From Halomonas sp. LBP4 (GTDB lineage Bacteria; Pseudomonadota; Gammaproteobacteria; Pseudomonadales; Halomonadaceae): 33,995 bases of DNA. The position numbers and the translations under genes are program-made. The DNA lies in assembly GCF_003202205.1 (NCBI RefSeq), contig NZ_PDOG01000005.1:40809-74803 (forward strand), given 5' to 3'. The notes below the pieces were generated by a model that saw only the letters and a program-made list of their open reading frames with translations, was not told the origin of the DNA and ran no database searches. Numbering within the stretch: the stretch's first letter is position 1; the number at the start of each line of letters is the position of its first letter. Positions 17,519-26,049 of this stretch are shown here, in pieces.

Positions 17519-18918
17519 CACCGAATCCCCTCTGCCCGGAAGTGGAGGTTGAACTGCTGCAGCTCTTGTTGCTCCTTCAGCGAGAGCTGACGAATCCCAT
17601 CGAACGGTGAAGCGGAACGGATCGCCTCGTTGATGCTGTTGTTGATCGCCTCATCATCACTAGGACGCAGGTAGTTGATGGCCAGCACATTGCCGAACGG
17701 CACGGCCAGGCGGACCTGCACCGACACCTCGCTGTCCTGATCGAAGTTGTCGGGACGCTCCCACTCCTCCTCGATCATCCGCCTTACCTGAGTCGCATAG
17801 CTGGGGGCCTCCTCGACCACCACCTCCTCTACGTCGACTGGCTCGTGCACGGTCCACTGGGCTTCCCACGCCTCGATGGCCTCTCGTGATCCGAAGGTCA
17901 GGGAGAAGTCCGTCAGCAGTGTCTGCGCCGTGTCATCGAGCTCAAGCACTTCATGGAAGGGGGCGGCGGCTTTGGCCGCGGCGAGCACCGACGCATCGTA
18001 GGCGTCGTTGCCGGAAGAACGAGAGATGGTGATGTTGCCAGCTTCTCCGGCGTCCTCGAGGTGCACTTTGACGATGGCGCCATGCTCGGCATAGTCATCC
18101 CCCTCGTACTCCCATGACTGGCCGACTCGACGGCCGATTGCCAGGATGGTCCCGGAGAACTCGGGGGATTCGATGATCTGCTGGCGCTCTTCCGCGCTCA
18201 GCGTCTCGACCTCGCTCGAGGGGGCCGGCTCGGACTCAGCCAATGCATCACTCTCGGCCGCCGTCGTGGACTCTCGCTCCGCCATGATGCGGGCCAGCTC
18301 TTTCTCCATTTCCTCGGGCTCGGGGATCGACGAAGGGGCGTCCTCTTCCCCCTGGGGTGCTGGATCGGGGGATGTTGTCTCCTCGAGTGAAGGGACCTCA
18401 GCGGTGTCCTCAGCCGCCGTGCTACTGCTACCGCCAAAGTCGAGCTGGTAATCGTCAGTGGCGCCGCCCGCATCCCCATCGGCCGGGAGGGATGATCCTT
18501 GGCTCAGGTCGTCCAGGTACCGGGAGCTGCCTGTGTCGGTTACCGCCGCGTCGCCATCTTCTGTACCTGGGTCCTCGCTCAGCGCCAGCTGAGACGAAGA
18601 CGTATCGGCAGGCAGTACCGACGATGGCGCGTCACGACCGGGAGCCTCGGTGTCTGGGTAAGTTGGCTCATAGTCATTCGGGAACAGGTTGGGAGCCTCG
18701 CCGTCACGCCGGCTGGCCTGGTCACTCGATGACGACGCAAATATTTCGGTGGGATTGCCAACCTTGTCGATCCCCTGATTCACCCAGTCGGTAACACTGC
18801 CGGTATAGATGCCATAAGCCCCCACGCCGGCAAGGCCGAGGATGAGGGCAGTCGGTACCAGGCTCTTCTTTTTGGTACCCGTGGGCTCCTGGGGAGTGGG
18901 GGTGCTTTTCTCACTCAT
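17518..18918 (-). CDS. membrane-anchored long-linker protein with two TonB/TolA-C-like domains
   Basis: A 466-residue protein laid out like TolA: a short cytosolic tail, one membrane helix (LVPTALILGLAGVGAYGIYTG, about 19-39), a long acidic Ser/Asp/Glu/Pro-rich spacer (about 45-240) and a C-terminal globular part. That part has two TonB_2/TolA-C-like repeats: IVKVHLEDAGEAGNITISRSSGNDAYDASVLAAAKAAAPF (about 283-325), and a more divergent one, VSVQVRLAVPFGNVLAINYLRPSDDEAINNSINEAIRSASPF (about 405-450). A segment between them (SYATQVRRMIEEEWERPDNF) resembles the helix that precedes this domain in TolA. It has no cysteines. The spacer is much shorter than the helical rod of TolA and is predicted disordered. 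It lies in one operon with paralogues A and B. Confidence 0.82.
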   Translation of the reverse strand: MSEKSTPTPQEPTGTKKKSLVPTALILGLAGVGAYGIYTGSVTDWVNQGIDKVGNPTEIFASSSSDQASRRDGEAPNLFPNDYEPTYPDTEAPGRDAPSSVLPADTSSSQLALSEDPGTEDGDAAVTDTGSSRYLDDLSQGSSLPADGDAGGATDDYQLDFGGSSSTAAEDTAEVPSLEETTSPDPAPQGEEDAPSSIPEPEEMEKELARIMAERESTTAAESDALAESEPAPSSEVETLSAEERQQIIESPEFSGTILAIGRRVGQSWEYEGDDYAEHGAIVKVHLEDAGEAGNITISRSSGNDAYDASVLAAAKAAAPFHEVLELDDTAQTLLTDFSLTFGSREAIEAWEAQWTVHEPVDVEEVVVEEAPSYATQVRRMIEEEWERPDNFDQDSEVSVQVRLAVPFGNVLAINYLRPSDDEAINNSINEAIRSASPFDGIRQLSLKEQQELQQFNLHFRAEGIR

Positions 18919-18942
18919 GAGGCGTTATTCCTGAGCTCGGGA

Positions 18943-19671
18943 TCACTGGAGGGCACGGCACGGGTTGACCACCGTCCGGGGGCGGACGGAGTCGCCAACG
19001 ATGTCTCGATCTGCCCGAGAGGGATTGTCGGACTCGCAGAAACGGGTCCAGGCACGCAGGTAGTCCTGATAGTCGTAGCTGGGAGGGCGACAGTCGCTGG
19101 CGAGTGCGTCCGGGATGTTGCGGCGACCACCGGCACTGGTCACGAACGTCCAGTCAGGCTCGTCCATTCCCTTGCCGCCATCACAGAAACGCTCCCACCG
19201 CTCCATCTCGTAGAGGGAGTAGCCCTGGCTCCAGGGCGGATCATCCTTGCGTAGCTCGCCTAGCCTGGCCAACGCCTCGCGGACGGTGTCCTCGTCGGTA
19301 CCGATCTGGTCGGCGATGTCCGCCGTGCTGGCATAGCGGTCATTGAACTCCTCTCCCAGCACATGGATGTAGGCCGGCTGCCGAATAGCCGCCCCGCCTC
19401 GACCCATGTTGTCCCAGGCGAGGGTGAGCTGACGGTCAACCTGAAGCATCTTGGCTTGTGCCCGCCCCTGGTGGTCTGCCCAGGCCTCGAGGCGCTCCAC
19501 GGCTTCCCGGTTTTCCTTCGAGGGGTGGCGTTCTGCCTCGGCCCGAAACTCGGGGAGGTGCTCGTTGACCCACTCTGCGGACGGATACTCAGGGATCTCC
19601 GGCAGCGTGCTCCCCACCGTACACCCGGCCAGGGCGATCGCAGTGGCCAGGGGTAGAAGTTGTTTCATCAT
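18943..19671 (-). CDS. lipoprotein, function unknown
   Basis: A 242-residue lipoprotein: KQLLPLATAIALAGC gives a signal peptide and lipobox (LAGC) with lipidation Cys at about 17; the residue after it is Thr, which favours the outer membrane. The mature part is hydrophilic, rich in Trp and Arg, with two similar motifs, MERWERFCDGG and LRAWTRFCESD, suggesting an internal repeat, and further cysteines (DCRPPS, NPCRALQ) that could form disulphides. No family is recognised. Its ATG overlaps the stop of the preceding gene (ATGA), and the double-domain TonB/TolA-C gene follows after 24 bases. An outer-membrane partner for the TonB/TolA-C proteins, in the manner of Pal with TolA, is a reasonable guess only. 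Confidence 0.75.
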   Translation of the reverse strand: MMKQLLPLATAIALAGCTVGSTLPEIPEYPSAEWVNEHLPEFRAEAERHPSKENREAVERLEAWADHQGRAQAKMLQVDRQLTLAWDNMGRGGAAIRQPAYIHVLGEEFNDRYASTADIADQIGTDEDTVREALARLGELRKDDPPWSQGYSLYEMERWERFCDGGKGMDEPDWTFVTSAGGRRNIPDALASDCRPPSYDYQDYLRAWTRFCESDNPSRADRDIVGDSVRPRTVVNPCRALQ

Positions 19672-20045
19672 TGCGCCTTCTCCGTTTCCGAGAGGGGAGT
19701 GCTGTCGATCAGGGCAATATGCGGGCGTGGATCACTGACCCGGCCTGGCATGGGTTCAAAGTGGATGGCACCGGTCACGTGCTGTTGGTGATGCTGGAGC
19801 AGCTCAGTGGTCTCCCGGGGCACGTTCATCTCGCCGTTCTCCATTGCCTTGATGAAGACCGAAGAAACGTGGGGCGCGAGCAGCTCGTACAGCCCCTCTC
19901 GTTCATCGGCTGGGCAGGAAAAGATGTTGCGCATGGTGGCGGGGCCCCCGCTGACATGCGCGGCCAGCACCCAGAGGCCATCGATCTCGCGTTGCGTCTC
20001 CAGCTCGATGCTGACGTGGCCGTTGCTCGTGAGATGAACCTTCAT
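19668..20045 (-). CDS. hypothetical cytosolic protein, first gene of the reverse-strand operon
   Basis: A 125-residue protein without signal peptide or membrane helix. It contains alternating strand and helix segments (VHLTSNGHVSIELETQREIDGLWVLAAHV, then SCPADEREGLYELLAPHVSSVFIKAME). No known motif was recognised. It is the leader gene of the nine-gene reverse-strand unit that runs to 12735, with a four-base overlap to the lipoprotein gene. Its promoter must lie in the 164-base divergent gap before traI. Confidence 0.68.
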   Translation of the reverse strand: MKVHLTSNGHVSIELETQREIDGLWVLAAHVSGGPATMRNIFSCPADEREGLYELLAPHVSSVFIKAMENGEMNVPRETTELLQHHQQHVTGAIHFEPMPGRVSDPRPHIALIDSTPLSETEKAQ

Positions 20046-20209
20046 GCCTTGTTCTCTTCTGGTGATGGATGAATTGCGAGCGAGTGTATCGGGAGTGGCG
20101 TATGACTCTGGGGTGCCAAAGTGCCCATGAAGGGCGCAACGAGAGGGGAGAGCTCTGCGGGATCTCTGTCACCATTGCCTCAAACTGAAGAACCAGGACA
20201 TGACCCGAG
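20046..20209. promoter_or_regulatory. divergent promoter region between the envelope operon and traI
   Basis: This 164-base gap separates divergent operons, so it must hold both promoters. No clear sigma-70 boxes were recognised. It holds a copy of the CGCCCTTNANRGGYA element (20122-20136), listed separately, midway between the two start codons (74 and 77 bases away). Confidence 0.6.
20122..20136 (-). promoter_or_regulatory. copy 1 of CGCCCTTNANRGGYA element, upstream of traI
   Basis: On the reverse strand it reads CGCCCTTCATGGGCA, an imperfect dyad GCCC/GGGC. It ends 73 bases before the traI ATG, nearly the same distance as copy 2 from traL. A candidate binding site of a transfer regulator. 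Confidence 0.5.
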
Positions 20210-23200
20210 ATGCTGAGTGCACTTACGCGATGGCTGCCCTTTGCTGGGGGAAAAGTACCGGAGGGGAAGCTACGCCTGACGCCGGCGGGTGACCTGGAGG
20301 ATGACGAGATTCCGCGCTATCCACCCTTCGCCAAGGGCCTGCCAGCAGCCCCTATCGAGAAGGTGCTGTTGACGCAGCGCGAACTGATCGCCCGTATTCA
20401 GCAGACCCTGGGGCTGTCGAATGATGAATTCGAACGGCTGATGCGCCCGGTACTGCACAACTACGCGGAATTCGTTCATCTCCTGCCCGCCTCGGAAGCA
20501 CACCACCATCGTGGTGCCGGCGGCCTGTTCCGCCATGGCCTGGAGGTTGCCTTCTGGGCTACCCAGGCCTCGGAGGCGGTGATCTTTGTGCGCGATGGCA
20601 CCCCGAGAGAGCGCCGCAACCTGGAACCGTGCTGGCGCCTGGCCGTGTGCCTGGCGGCCTTGCTTCATGATCTGGGCAAGCCGTTGTCCGACGTCACGGT
20701 GACGGACAAGCTCGGCAAGGCGGAGTGGAACCCCTACGCAGAATCGCTGATGGATTGGGTCCGCGAGAACAATATCGAGCGCTACTTCCTACGCTGGAAC
20801 AAGGGCCGACATGAACGCCATGAACGCCTTGCCACGCTGGCGCTGAACATGGTGCTGACCTCAGACGTACGTCGCTACCTGCGTGCTCCGGGGCCGGATC
20901 TCATGAAGGCAGTGGTCGAGGCAATCTCTGGGACCAGCGCCTTGCATCCGGTGACCCAGCTTGTGCTGAAAGCCGACCAGGAGAGCGTCAAGCGTGATCT
21001 GAAGGAGAGCCGGCTCAATATCGACGAGCACTCGATCGGCTTGTCCATCGAGCCCTACATCATCGATGCCATCCGTTCGCTGGTCATCTCCAAGCGTTGG
21101 AAGGTCAATGTCGCCGGCGCCCAGGTATGGCACCTCGAGCAGGGAGCCTTCATCGCGTGGAAGGCGGCGGCTCCCAGCCTGGTGAAGCACCTTCAGGACA
21201 ACAACGTTCCCGCGGTCCCGCACGATCCGGATACCCTGGCAGACTACCTGATCGACCGCGGCTTCGCGGTACCGCGCCCGGTACCCAACAGCGATGCCGA
21301 CAGCAATGCCTACTATCGCTACTGGGAAGTGGCGCCCTCCGCACTGGCGGAAGGCGATATCGCCATGAACGCCAAGATCCTCATGCTCCGCATGGAAGAC
21401 ATCTCGTTGGTCTTTGGCAACAGCGAGCACCCGCCAGCGCCCATCGAGGCGAAGATCACCGGCGATGACGGGGGTGACTGTCACACCGGTATGACGATCG
21501 GGGATTCCCCGGAAGAAGCGACGTCTGAACTAGGCCACAGCATTCCTGATGTTCCGCATGCGGAACACTCGGCCGAGGAAAGTGAGGCCGACGATGCGGC
21601 TACGGAGCCACTCGCCAATGCCTTGGCCACCCTTGGTGCCACGATGGTGCCAGAGCAAGCGGATCAGGCAGATGACACGGATACTGACGATGCGACCGCC
21701 AGCGACCCCGGTTCCGAAGCCGAGGTCCCGACGTGGCCACAGAACATCGACCAGGGTGGGCCGATACCCACCACGGGGCTGCTCGATCGTAAAGGTCCCG
21801 GAAGTGGTGGGCCGTCGGCGCCGGTCATCGACCTCGGTCCTTCCAGCACGCCGTCAGCACGCCGCGATGAGGCCCCTGCAACCGCCAAGCAAGGGAAGCC
21901 GCGCCGGGCCGATACCAAGGCACCGGAAGCGCCAGCGCAGGAAAAGGCATCCTCTGACCCACCCATTACGGCGGACGCGACGGCAGGTTATACAGAGCCA
22001 GCCTCTGCCCCTGTTGCCGGCGTTGAAGATTTTGCCGCCAAGCTGAGTCAGGGGCTGGGCATGGACTTGCCCTTTGATATCCCTGAACCCCCATCCGCCA
22101 CGACCCCGGATCATGACGCTTCCCTGGAAGATGACGAGCCGGGCGAGGTCAAGAGGGATGAGGACACGACGCCCTCGAAGCCGGTGTCCGACGATCACCA
22201 TGAGCCGCCCGCTGCGTCGCCAACGCAGCAGTCGCCGCCTCTGAGTATTCTGGACATGCCGTTCCCGGGGATGAGCGCTGGCGAGACCAGTGACCCAGAG
22301 CCAGTGCCTACCCCCGAAGTTCAACCGGCTCCGCCGCCTGCGCCGGAGGATAAGAACGCGGAGGTCGTGCTGGCGCCGGATGTACGCCCAACTGCCACGC
22401 CTACTCGAAAGGCAACCCCCGTCACAGCGGGCATCGACCTGACACCTGGCGGAGGCAGCTCGCGGGCTGGCGCCGCCAAGAAGAAGCGCAAGCCAAAGCC
22501 GAAACGCTCACACCGGTCGGAACCCCAGCAGGAGTCAGTGGCGCCCACGCCGTCGCTGGAAGTCGTGGAAGTGCCCGAGGCCAGCGCGGGTGTAGAGCCT
22601 AAGGCGACATCGGCGGAACCGGAAGATGAGAGCACGCCGGTAGATGCGTCACCGGTCGATTCGTCCTATGTGAAGGACATCCCGTGGCGCCTCTATGGCG
22701 AGGCTGGGTCAGCACTTCGCCGCTTGGTGAGGCCGGTACTGAAGGGCACGGCCACGTTGGGAGAGGCCATTATCCGGAGTGGCGACGACCTGTGTTTGCT
22801 CTGGCCAGCGGCGGCCCAGACGGCTGGGTTGGCGGCTGAGGCTCTGGAAACCCTTCTGAAAGAGCAAGGCATGCTGGCGACCCCCGAGAGCGGGCCGGTC
22901 GTACAGGAACGCGACGGACTCGATGTTCTGGTGCTGCAAGGCGACCTGGTCGAGGTGATCTGCCAGCGATTCGCGACTCGCGAGGCTGACCTCGAGGCGG
23001 CTCTTGCCGAGGCCGACCCTGACCCGGCCCCCGAACCCATTGCCGCTGAAGAAAACGGTGAGCAGGAGGTATCAGAACCGCAGGCCAAAGACCCGGCCAC
23101 GTCCGGCAGCGCGGCCAGTGCACCTGCCTTGACACCCCTGCCGATCGAGAAGCCGTCCACGCCTATTGTGCGCCGCCGGAGCGCAGCGGAGAAATCCTCT

Positions 23201-23608
23201 GGCGCGGACAAAGCCGAGCCGGCGCCGACCATCCAGGGGATTGCCGGATCTATCCCGGATATCGATGTCACGGCCCCGATCGAGGTGGATGACGAGAGCG
23301 ACGCCGCTGACGCCTTTTCGGTGGATGAGTCCGCGATTGATATCGGACTGACACCCGACACGATGACGGCCAAGGAAGCCCTGCTGAGGCTCAAGGCCAT
23401 GATTGTCCGGGGGGAGGGTGAGTGGCTCGTGGGCAGTGTCCGCCGTGACGGCGACATGCTGGTAGTCAATGACCACGCCCTGGACCGGATCGGCGTCGAC
23501 TACCCCGACCTGACCCGCAATCGGTTGAGAACCGTTGTGAAGACCCACGCTCTGGGCATCTCACTCGTGGGGAAAGAGAACAAGCTGCTGGTGAGGAAAC
23601 CAACATGA
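20210..23608 (+). CDS. traI: MobH-family conjugative relaxase TraI (TraI_2), extended form
   Basis: This is the relaxase that nicks and leads the transferred strand. The 1132-residue protein has an N-terminal TraI_2/MobH domain (about 1-410) with the histidine motif EAHHHRGAGGLFRHGLEVAFWA near residues 96-117 and the HD-type motif LLHDLGKPLSD near 152. The C-terminal TraI_2_C-like domain is at about 1046-1132 (ALLRLKAMIVRGEGEWLVGS...). Between them lie a Pro/Ala/Glu/Asp-rich disordered stretch (about 425-810), a compact second domain (YVKDIPWRLYGEAGSALRRLVRPVLKGT..., about 817-920), and another disordered stretch. SXT TraI is about 716 residues, so this form is some 400 longer. The start has only a weak ribosome-binding site. 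traD follows with an ATGA overlap. Confidence 0.93.
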   Translation: MLSALTRWLPFAGGKVPEGKLRLTPAGDLEDDEIPRYPPFAKGLPAAPIEKVLLTQRELIARIQQTLGLSNDEFERLMRPVLHNYAEFVHLLPASEAHHHRGAGGLFRHGLEVAFWATQASEAVIFVRDGTPRERRNLEPCWRLAVCLAALLHDLGKPLSDVTVTDKLGKAEWNPYAESLMDWVRENNIERYFLRWNKGRHERHERLATLALNMVLTSDVRRYLRAPGPDLMKAVVEAISGTSALHPVTQLVLKADQESVKRDLKESRLNIDEHSIGLSIEPYIIDAIRSLVISKRWKVNVAGAQVWHLEQGAFIAWKAAAPSLVKHLQDNNVPAVPHDPDTLADYLIDRGFAVPRPVPNSDADSNAYYRYWEVAPSALAEGDIAMNAKILMLRMEDISLVFGNSEHPPAPIEAKITGDDGGDCHTGMTIGDSPEEATSELGHSIPDVPHAEHSAEESEADDAATEPLANALATLGATMVPEQADQADDTDTDDATASDPGSEAEVPTWPQNIDQGGPIPTTGLLDRKGPGSGGPSAPVIDLGPSSTPSARRDEAPATAKQGKPRRADTKAPEAPAQEKASSDPPITADATAGYTEPASAPVAGVEDFAAKLSQGLGMDLPFDIPEPPSATTPDHDASLEDDEPGEVKRDEDTTPSKPVSDDHHEPPAASPTQQSPPLSILDMPFPGMSAGETSDPEPVPTPEVQPAPPPAPEDKNAEVVLAPDVRPTATPTRKATPVTAGIDLTPGGGSSRAGAAKKKRKPKPKRSHRSEPQQESVAPTPSLEVVEVPEASAGVEPKATSAEPEDESTPVDASPVDSSYVKDIPWRLYGEAGSALRRLVRPVLKGTATLGEAIIRSGDDLCLLWPAAAQTAGLAAEALETLLKEQGMLATPESGPVVQERDGLDVLVLQGDLVEVICQRFATREADLEAALAEADPDPAPEPIAAEENGEQEVSEPQAKDPATSGSAASAPALTPLPIEKPSTPIVRRRSAAEKSSGADKAEPAPTIQGIAGSIPDIDVTAPIEVDDESDAADAFSVDESAIDIGLTPDTMTAKEALLRLKAMIVRGEGEWLVGSVRRDGDMLVVNDHALDRIGVDYPDLTRNRLRTVVKTHALGISLVGKENKLLVRKPT
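21550..21567. repeat. perfect 18-bp palindrome, copy 1 (inside traI)
   Basis: TGTTCCGCATGCGGAACA is its own reverse complement and lies in the disordered linker part of traI. The same 18 bases, with the next base also shared, recur at 26698-26716 upstream of traL. The pattern resembles ParB-binding parS sites (for example chromosomal TGTTCCACGTGGAACA) with two extra central bases. Confidence 0.85.
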
Positions 23609-25437
23609 GTGGTGATCTTGAGTATGAAATGCCATGGCGCCCCAACTACGAAGCGAGGGCCATCGGGGGTTGGGCCAGCGCCTCTGTGCTGGCGCTGGCC
23701 ATCAACCAACTCAGCCAGATGCCGCCGGAGCCTTTCTACTGGATGACCGGCGTGTGTGGGGTCATGGCCATGGCGAGGATACCCAAGGCGATCAAGCTGC
23801 ATACGCTGAAGAAGCACTTGGGGGGGCGAGACCTGGAGTTCCTTAAGATCGACAAGCTCCAGAAGGTGATCGCCAAACACCCGAATGAGATGTGGCTGGG
23901 GTACGGCTTCCACTGGGAGGCGCGGCACGCCCAACGTGCCTTCGAGATCCTCAAGCGGGACTGGTCCTCCATTGTCGGGCCGCACGGCGGGCACCATAAC
24001 GGCAAGGAGATGCCGATTGGGCAGCCTTGGATTCATGGCCTGGAACCCAAGGAGCAGAAGATCTACCAACCCCTCAAGCACAGCGAGGGGCATACGCTGA
24101 TCGTCGGGACCACCGGCTCGGGAAAGACGCGCATGTTCGACATCTTGATCTCCCAGGCGATCATGCGAGGCGAGGCGGTGATCATCATCGACCCCAAGGG
24201 CGACCAGGAAATGCGAGACAATGCCCGGCGAGCCTGCGAAGCGTTAGGCACCCCGGAGCGGTTTGTTGCGTTCCACCCGGCTTTCCCGGAAGAGTCGGCA
24301 AGGATCAACCCCCTTCGGAACTACTCTCGCGTGACCGAGATCGCCTCCCGCATCGCGGCTCTGATCCCGTCCGAGGCTGGCGCTGACCCGTTCAAGAGCT
24401 TCGGCTGGCAGGCGCTCAACAACATTGCCCAAGGCCTCGAGCTCGTGTACGAGCGGCCGAGCTTGGTGAATCTGAGGCGGTTCCTCGAAGGGGGTGCAGA
24501 TGGCTTGGTGATCCAGGCCATCAGTGCCTACGCCAGCCGCAACATCGAGGGGTGGGAGGCTGATGCCAAGCCTTACCTCGAGAAGGTCAGCGGTGGTCCC
24601 CGCGAGAAGCGGGCCAGGATGCTCAGCCGTTACTACTTCGAGCGGGTCCAGCCGACCAAGCCCTCCACCGAGCTGGAGGGCCTGCTGTCGATGTTCCTGC
24701 ATGACGGCACTCACTTCGGCAAGATGGTTGCCTCGCTGCTGCCTATCATGAACATGCTGACCTCGGGCTCCCTGGGAGAGCTGCTGTCGCCGGACCCCTC
24801 CGACACCAGCGATTCGCGCCCGATCACGGACTCTGCCAAAATCATCAATAACGCCATGGTGGCCTATATCGGTCTGGACTCGCTCACCGACAACATGGTG
24901 GCGAGTGCGATCGGCTCGATCTTCCTTAGCGACCTAACAGCGGTCGCGGGTGACCGGTACAACTTTGGCGAGAACAACCAGCAGGTCAACATCTTCGTCG
25001 ATGAGGCAGCGGAGGTCATCAATGACCCCTTTATCCAGCTGCTGAACAAGGGGCGCGGTGCCAAGCTGCGCCTTTTTGTGGCGACACAGACCTTCGCTGA
25101 TTTCGCCGCACGCATGGGGAGCCAGGAGAAAGCGCTGCAGGTGCTGGGCAACATCAATAATACGGTGGCGCTCCGTGTCAAAGATGCTGACACGCAAGAG
25201 TACGTCACCAAAGGCGTGCCTCCGACACGGGTCAAGTATGTGATGCGCACGCAGGGCCAAAACACGGATGGGGAACAACCGATCATGCATGGGGGTAACC
25301 AGGGCGAGCGCCTCATGGAAGAGGAGAGCGAGCTGTTTCCCTCACAACTGCTCGGCATGCTGCCGAACCTCGAATACATCGCCAACATCTCTGGCGGGCA
25401 ACTCATCAAGGGGCGGCTTCCCATCCTTACCGGGTGA
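23605..25437 (+). CDS. traD: type IV coupling protein TraD
   Basis: TraD is the inner-membrane ATPase that links the relaxase-DNA complex to the mating pore. The 610-residue product has two N-terminal membrane segments (about 21-36 and 43-60) and the Walker A motif GTTGSGKT at 168-175. After IIIDPKGD the Walker B motif is VNIFVDEAAEV at about 461-471, and the VATQT sensor motif follows near 492. Length and motif order match the TraD of SXT-like elements. It overlaps the stop of traI by four bases (ATGA), so relaxase and coupling protein are made together. Confidence 0.96.
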   Translation: MSGDLEYEMPWRPNYEARAIGGWASASVLALAINQLSQMPPEPFYWMTGVCGVMAMARIPKAIKLHTLKKHLGGRDLEFLKIDKLQKVIAKHPNEMWLGYGFHWEARHAQRAFEILKRDWSSIVGPHGGHHNGKEMPIGQPWIHGLEPKEQKIYQPLKHSEGHTLIVGTTGSGKTRMFDILISQAIMRGEAVIIIDPKGDQEMRDNARRACEALGTPERFVAFHPAFPEESARINPLRNYSRVTEIASRIAALIPSEAGADPFKSFGWQALNNIAQGLELVYERPSLVNLRRFLEGGADGLVIQAISAYASRNIEGWEADAKPYLEKVSGGPREKRARMLSRYYFERVQPTKPSTELEGLLSMFLHDGTHFGKMVASLLPIMNMLTSGSLGELLSPDPSDTSDSRPITDSAKIINNAMVAYIGLDSLTDNMVASAIGSIFLSDLTAVAGDRYNFGENNQQVNIFVDEAAEVINDPFIQLLNKGRGAKLRLFVATQTFADFAARMGSQEKALQVLGNINNTVALRVKDADTQEYVTKGVPPTRVKYVMRTQGQNTDGEQPIMHGGNQGERLMEEESELFPSQLLGMLPNLEYIANISGGQLIKGRLPILTG

Positions 25438-25446
25438 CGGGATGCC

Positions 25447-26049
25447 ATGAACGAAGATGGTTACACGAAAAGAAACCAGGGCAGTGACCTGGAGGTCGTC
25501 AGAGTGATAACAGAAGAACGCCGTATCGGTATGACAGAGGCCATCAGGCAGCGGGGCAGGCGCTACGCGGACCTCGTGGATCTTCTCTTTTTCGACTGGC
25601 CGAAGGCCAAAGACGTCATCGAGAACCTGCGCACCTATGTCTCGGAGCATATCCAGCGTCACGATGACCCGGTGATCTATACCATCGTGACCGAGGCGCT
25701 GGATGAGTACCACGAAGCCGTTTTCAACCCCGGGGGGCGCAAGCTAGAGGACCCGCTGCGCCTGGCGGTCTTCATCAATGCGCTGGTGACGGCCACGTGC
25801 CGTGAGCTCCAGATCGTCATCATGAATGACGCCGGCAACTCCTGGTCCCTGGCCAGCGGCACACCGTTCGCTTCCTGGCTGATGGCCAATGATGGGGAGC
25901 TGACTATCTACAGCCAGGCCCCGGAGGACGAGAGCTCGCTGCGCGAGGTAATCTATTCACTGCTGACCAGTGAGTCGGTGAAACGGATTCTGAAGAGGGC
26001 TGGCCATGAAGACGCCGTTCTGGCTAATCGCGTGGTTACTGATCGCTGA
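25447..26049 (+). CDS. conserved transfer-region protein, function unknown
   Basis: A 200-residue soluble protein, largely helical in the first part (RRYADLVDLLFFDWPKAKDVIENLRTYVSEHIQ), with a second half that looks like mixed alpha/beta. No signal peptide or catalytic motif was seen. It lies between traD and the DUF4400 gene, the place where SXT-like elements carry one small gene; homology to that gene has not been tested. It begins 9 bases after traD, and its last 44 bases overlap the next gene in another frame, supporting co-transcription. Confidence 0.72.
   Translation: MNEDGYTKRNQGSDLEVVRVITEERRIGMTEAIRQRGRRYADLVDLLFFDWPKAKDVIENLRTYVSEHIQRHDDPVIYTIVTEALDEYHEAVFNPGGRKLEDPLRLAVFINALVTATCRELQIVIMNDAGNSWSLASGTPFASWLMANDGELTIYSQAPEDESSLREVIYSLLTSESVKRILKRAGHEDAVLANRVVTDR

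Noticed and set aside
19300..19360. Helix-turn-helix-like stretch (STADIADQIGTDEDTVREALARL) in the lipoprotein
   Set aside because: The protein has a signal peptide and lipobox, so it is outside the cytoplasm and a DNA-binding role is unlikely.
24190..24212. ACCCCAAGGGCG inside traD, resembling the transfer element
   Set aside because: It encodes the conserved DPKGD motif and is one base shorter at the centre, so it is explained by coding.
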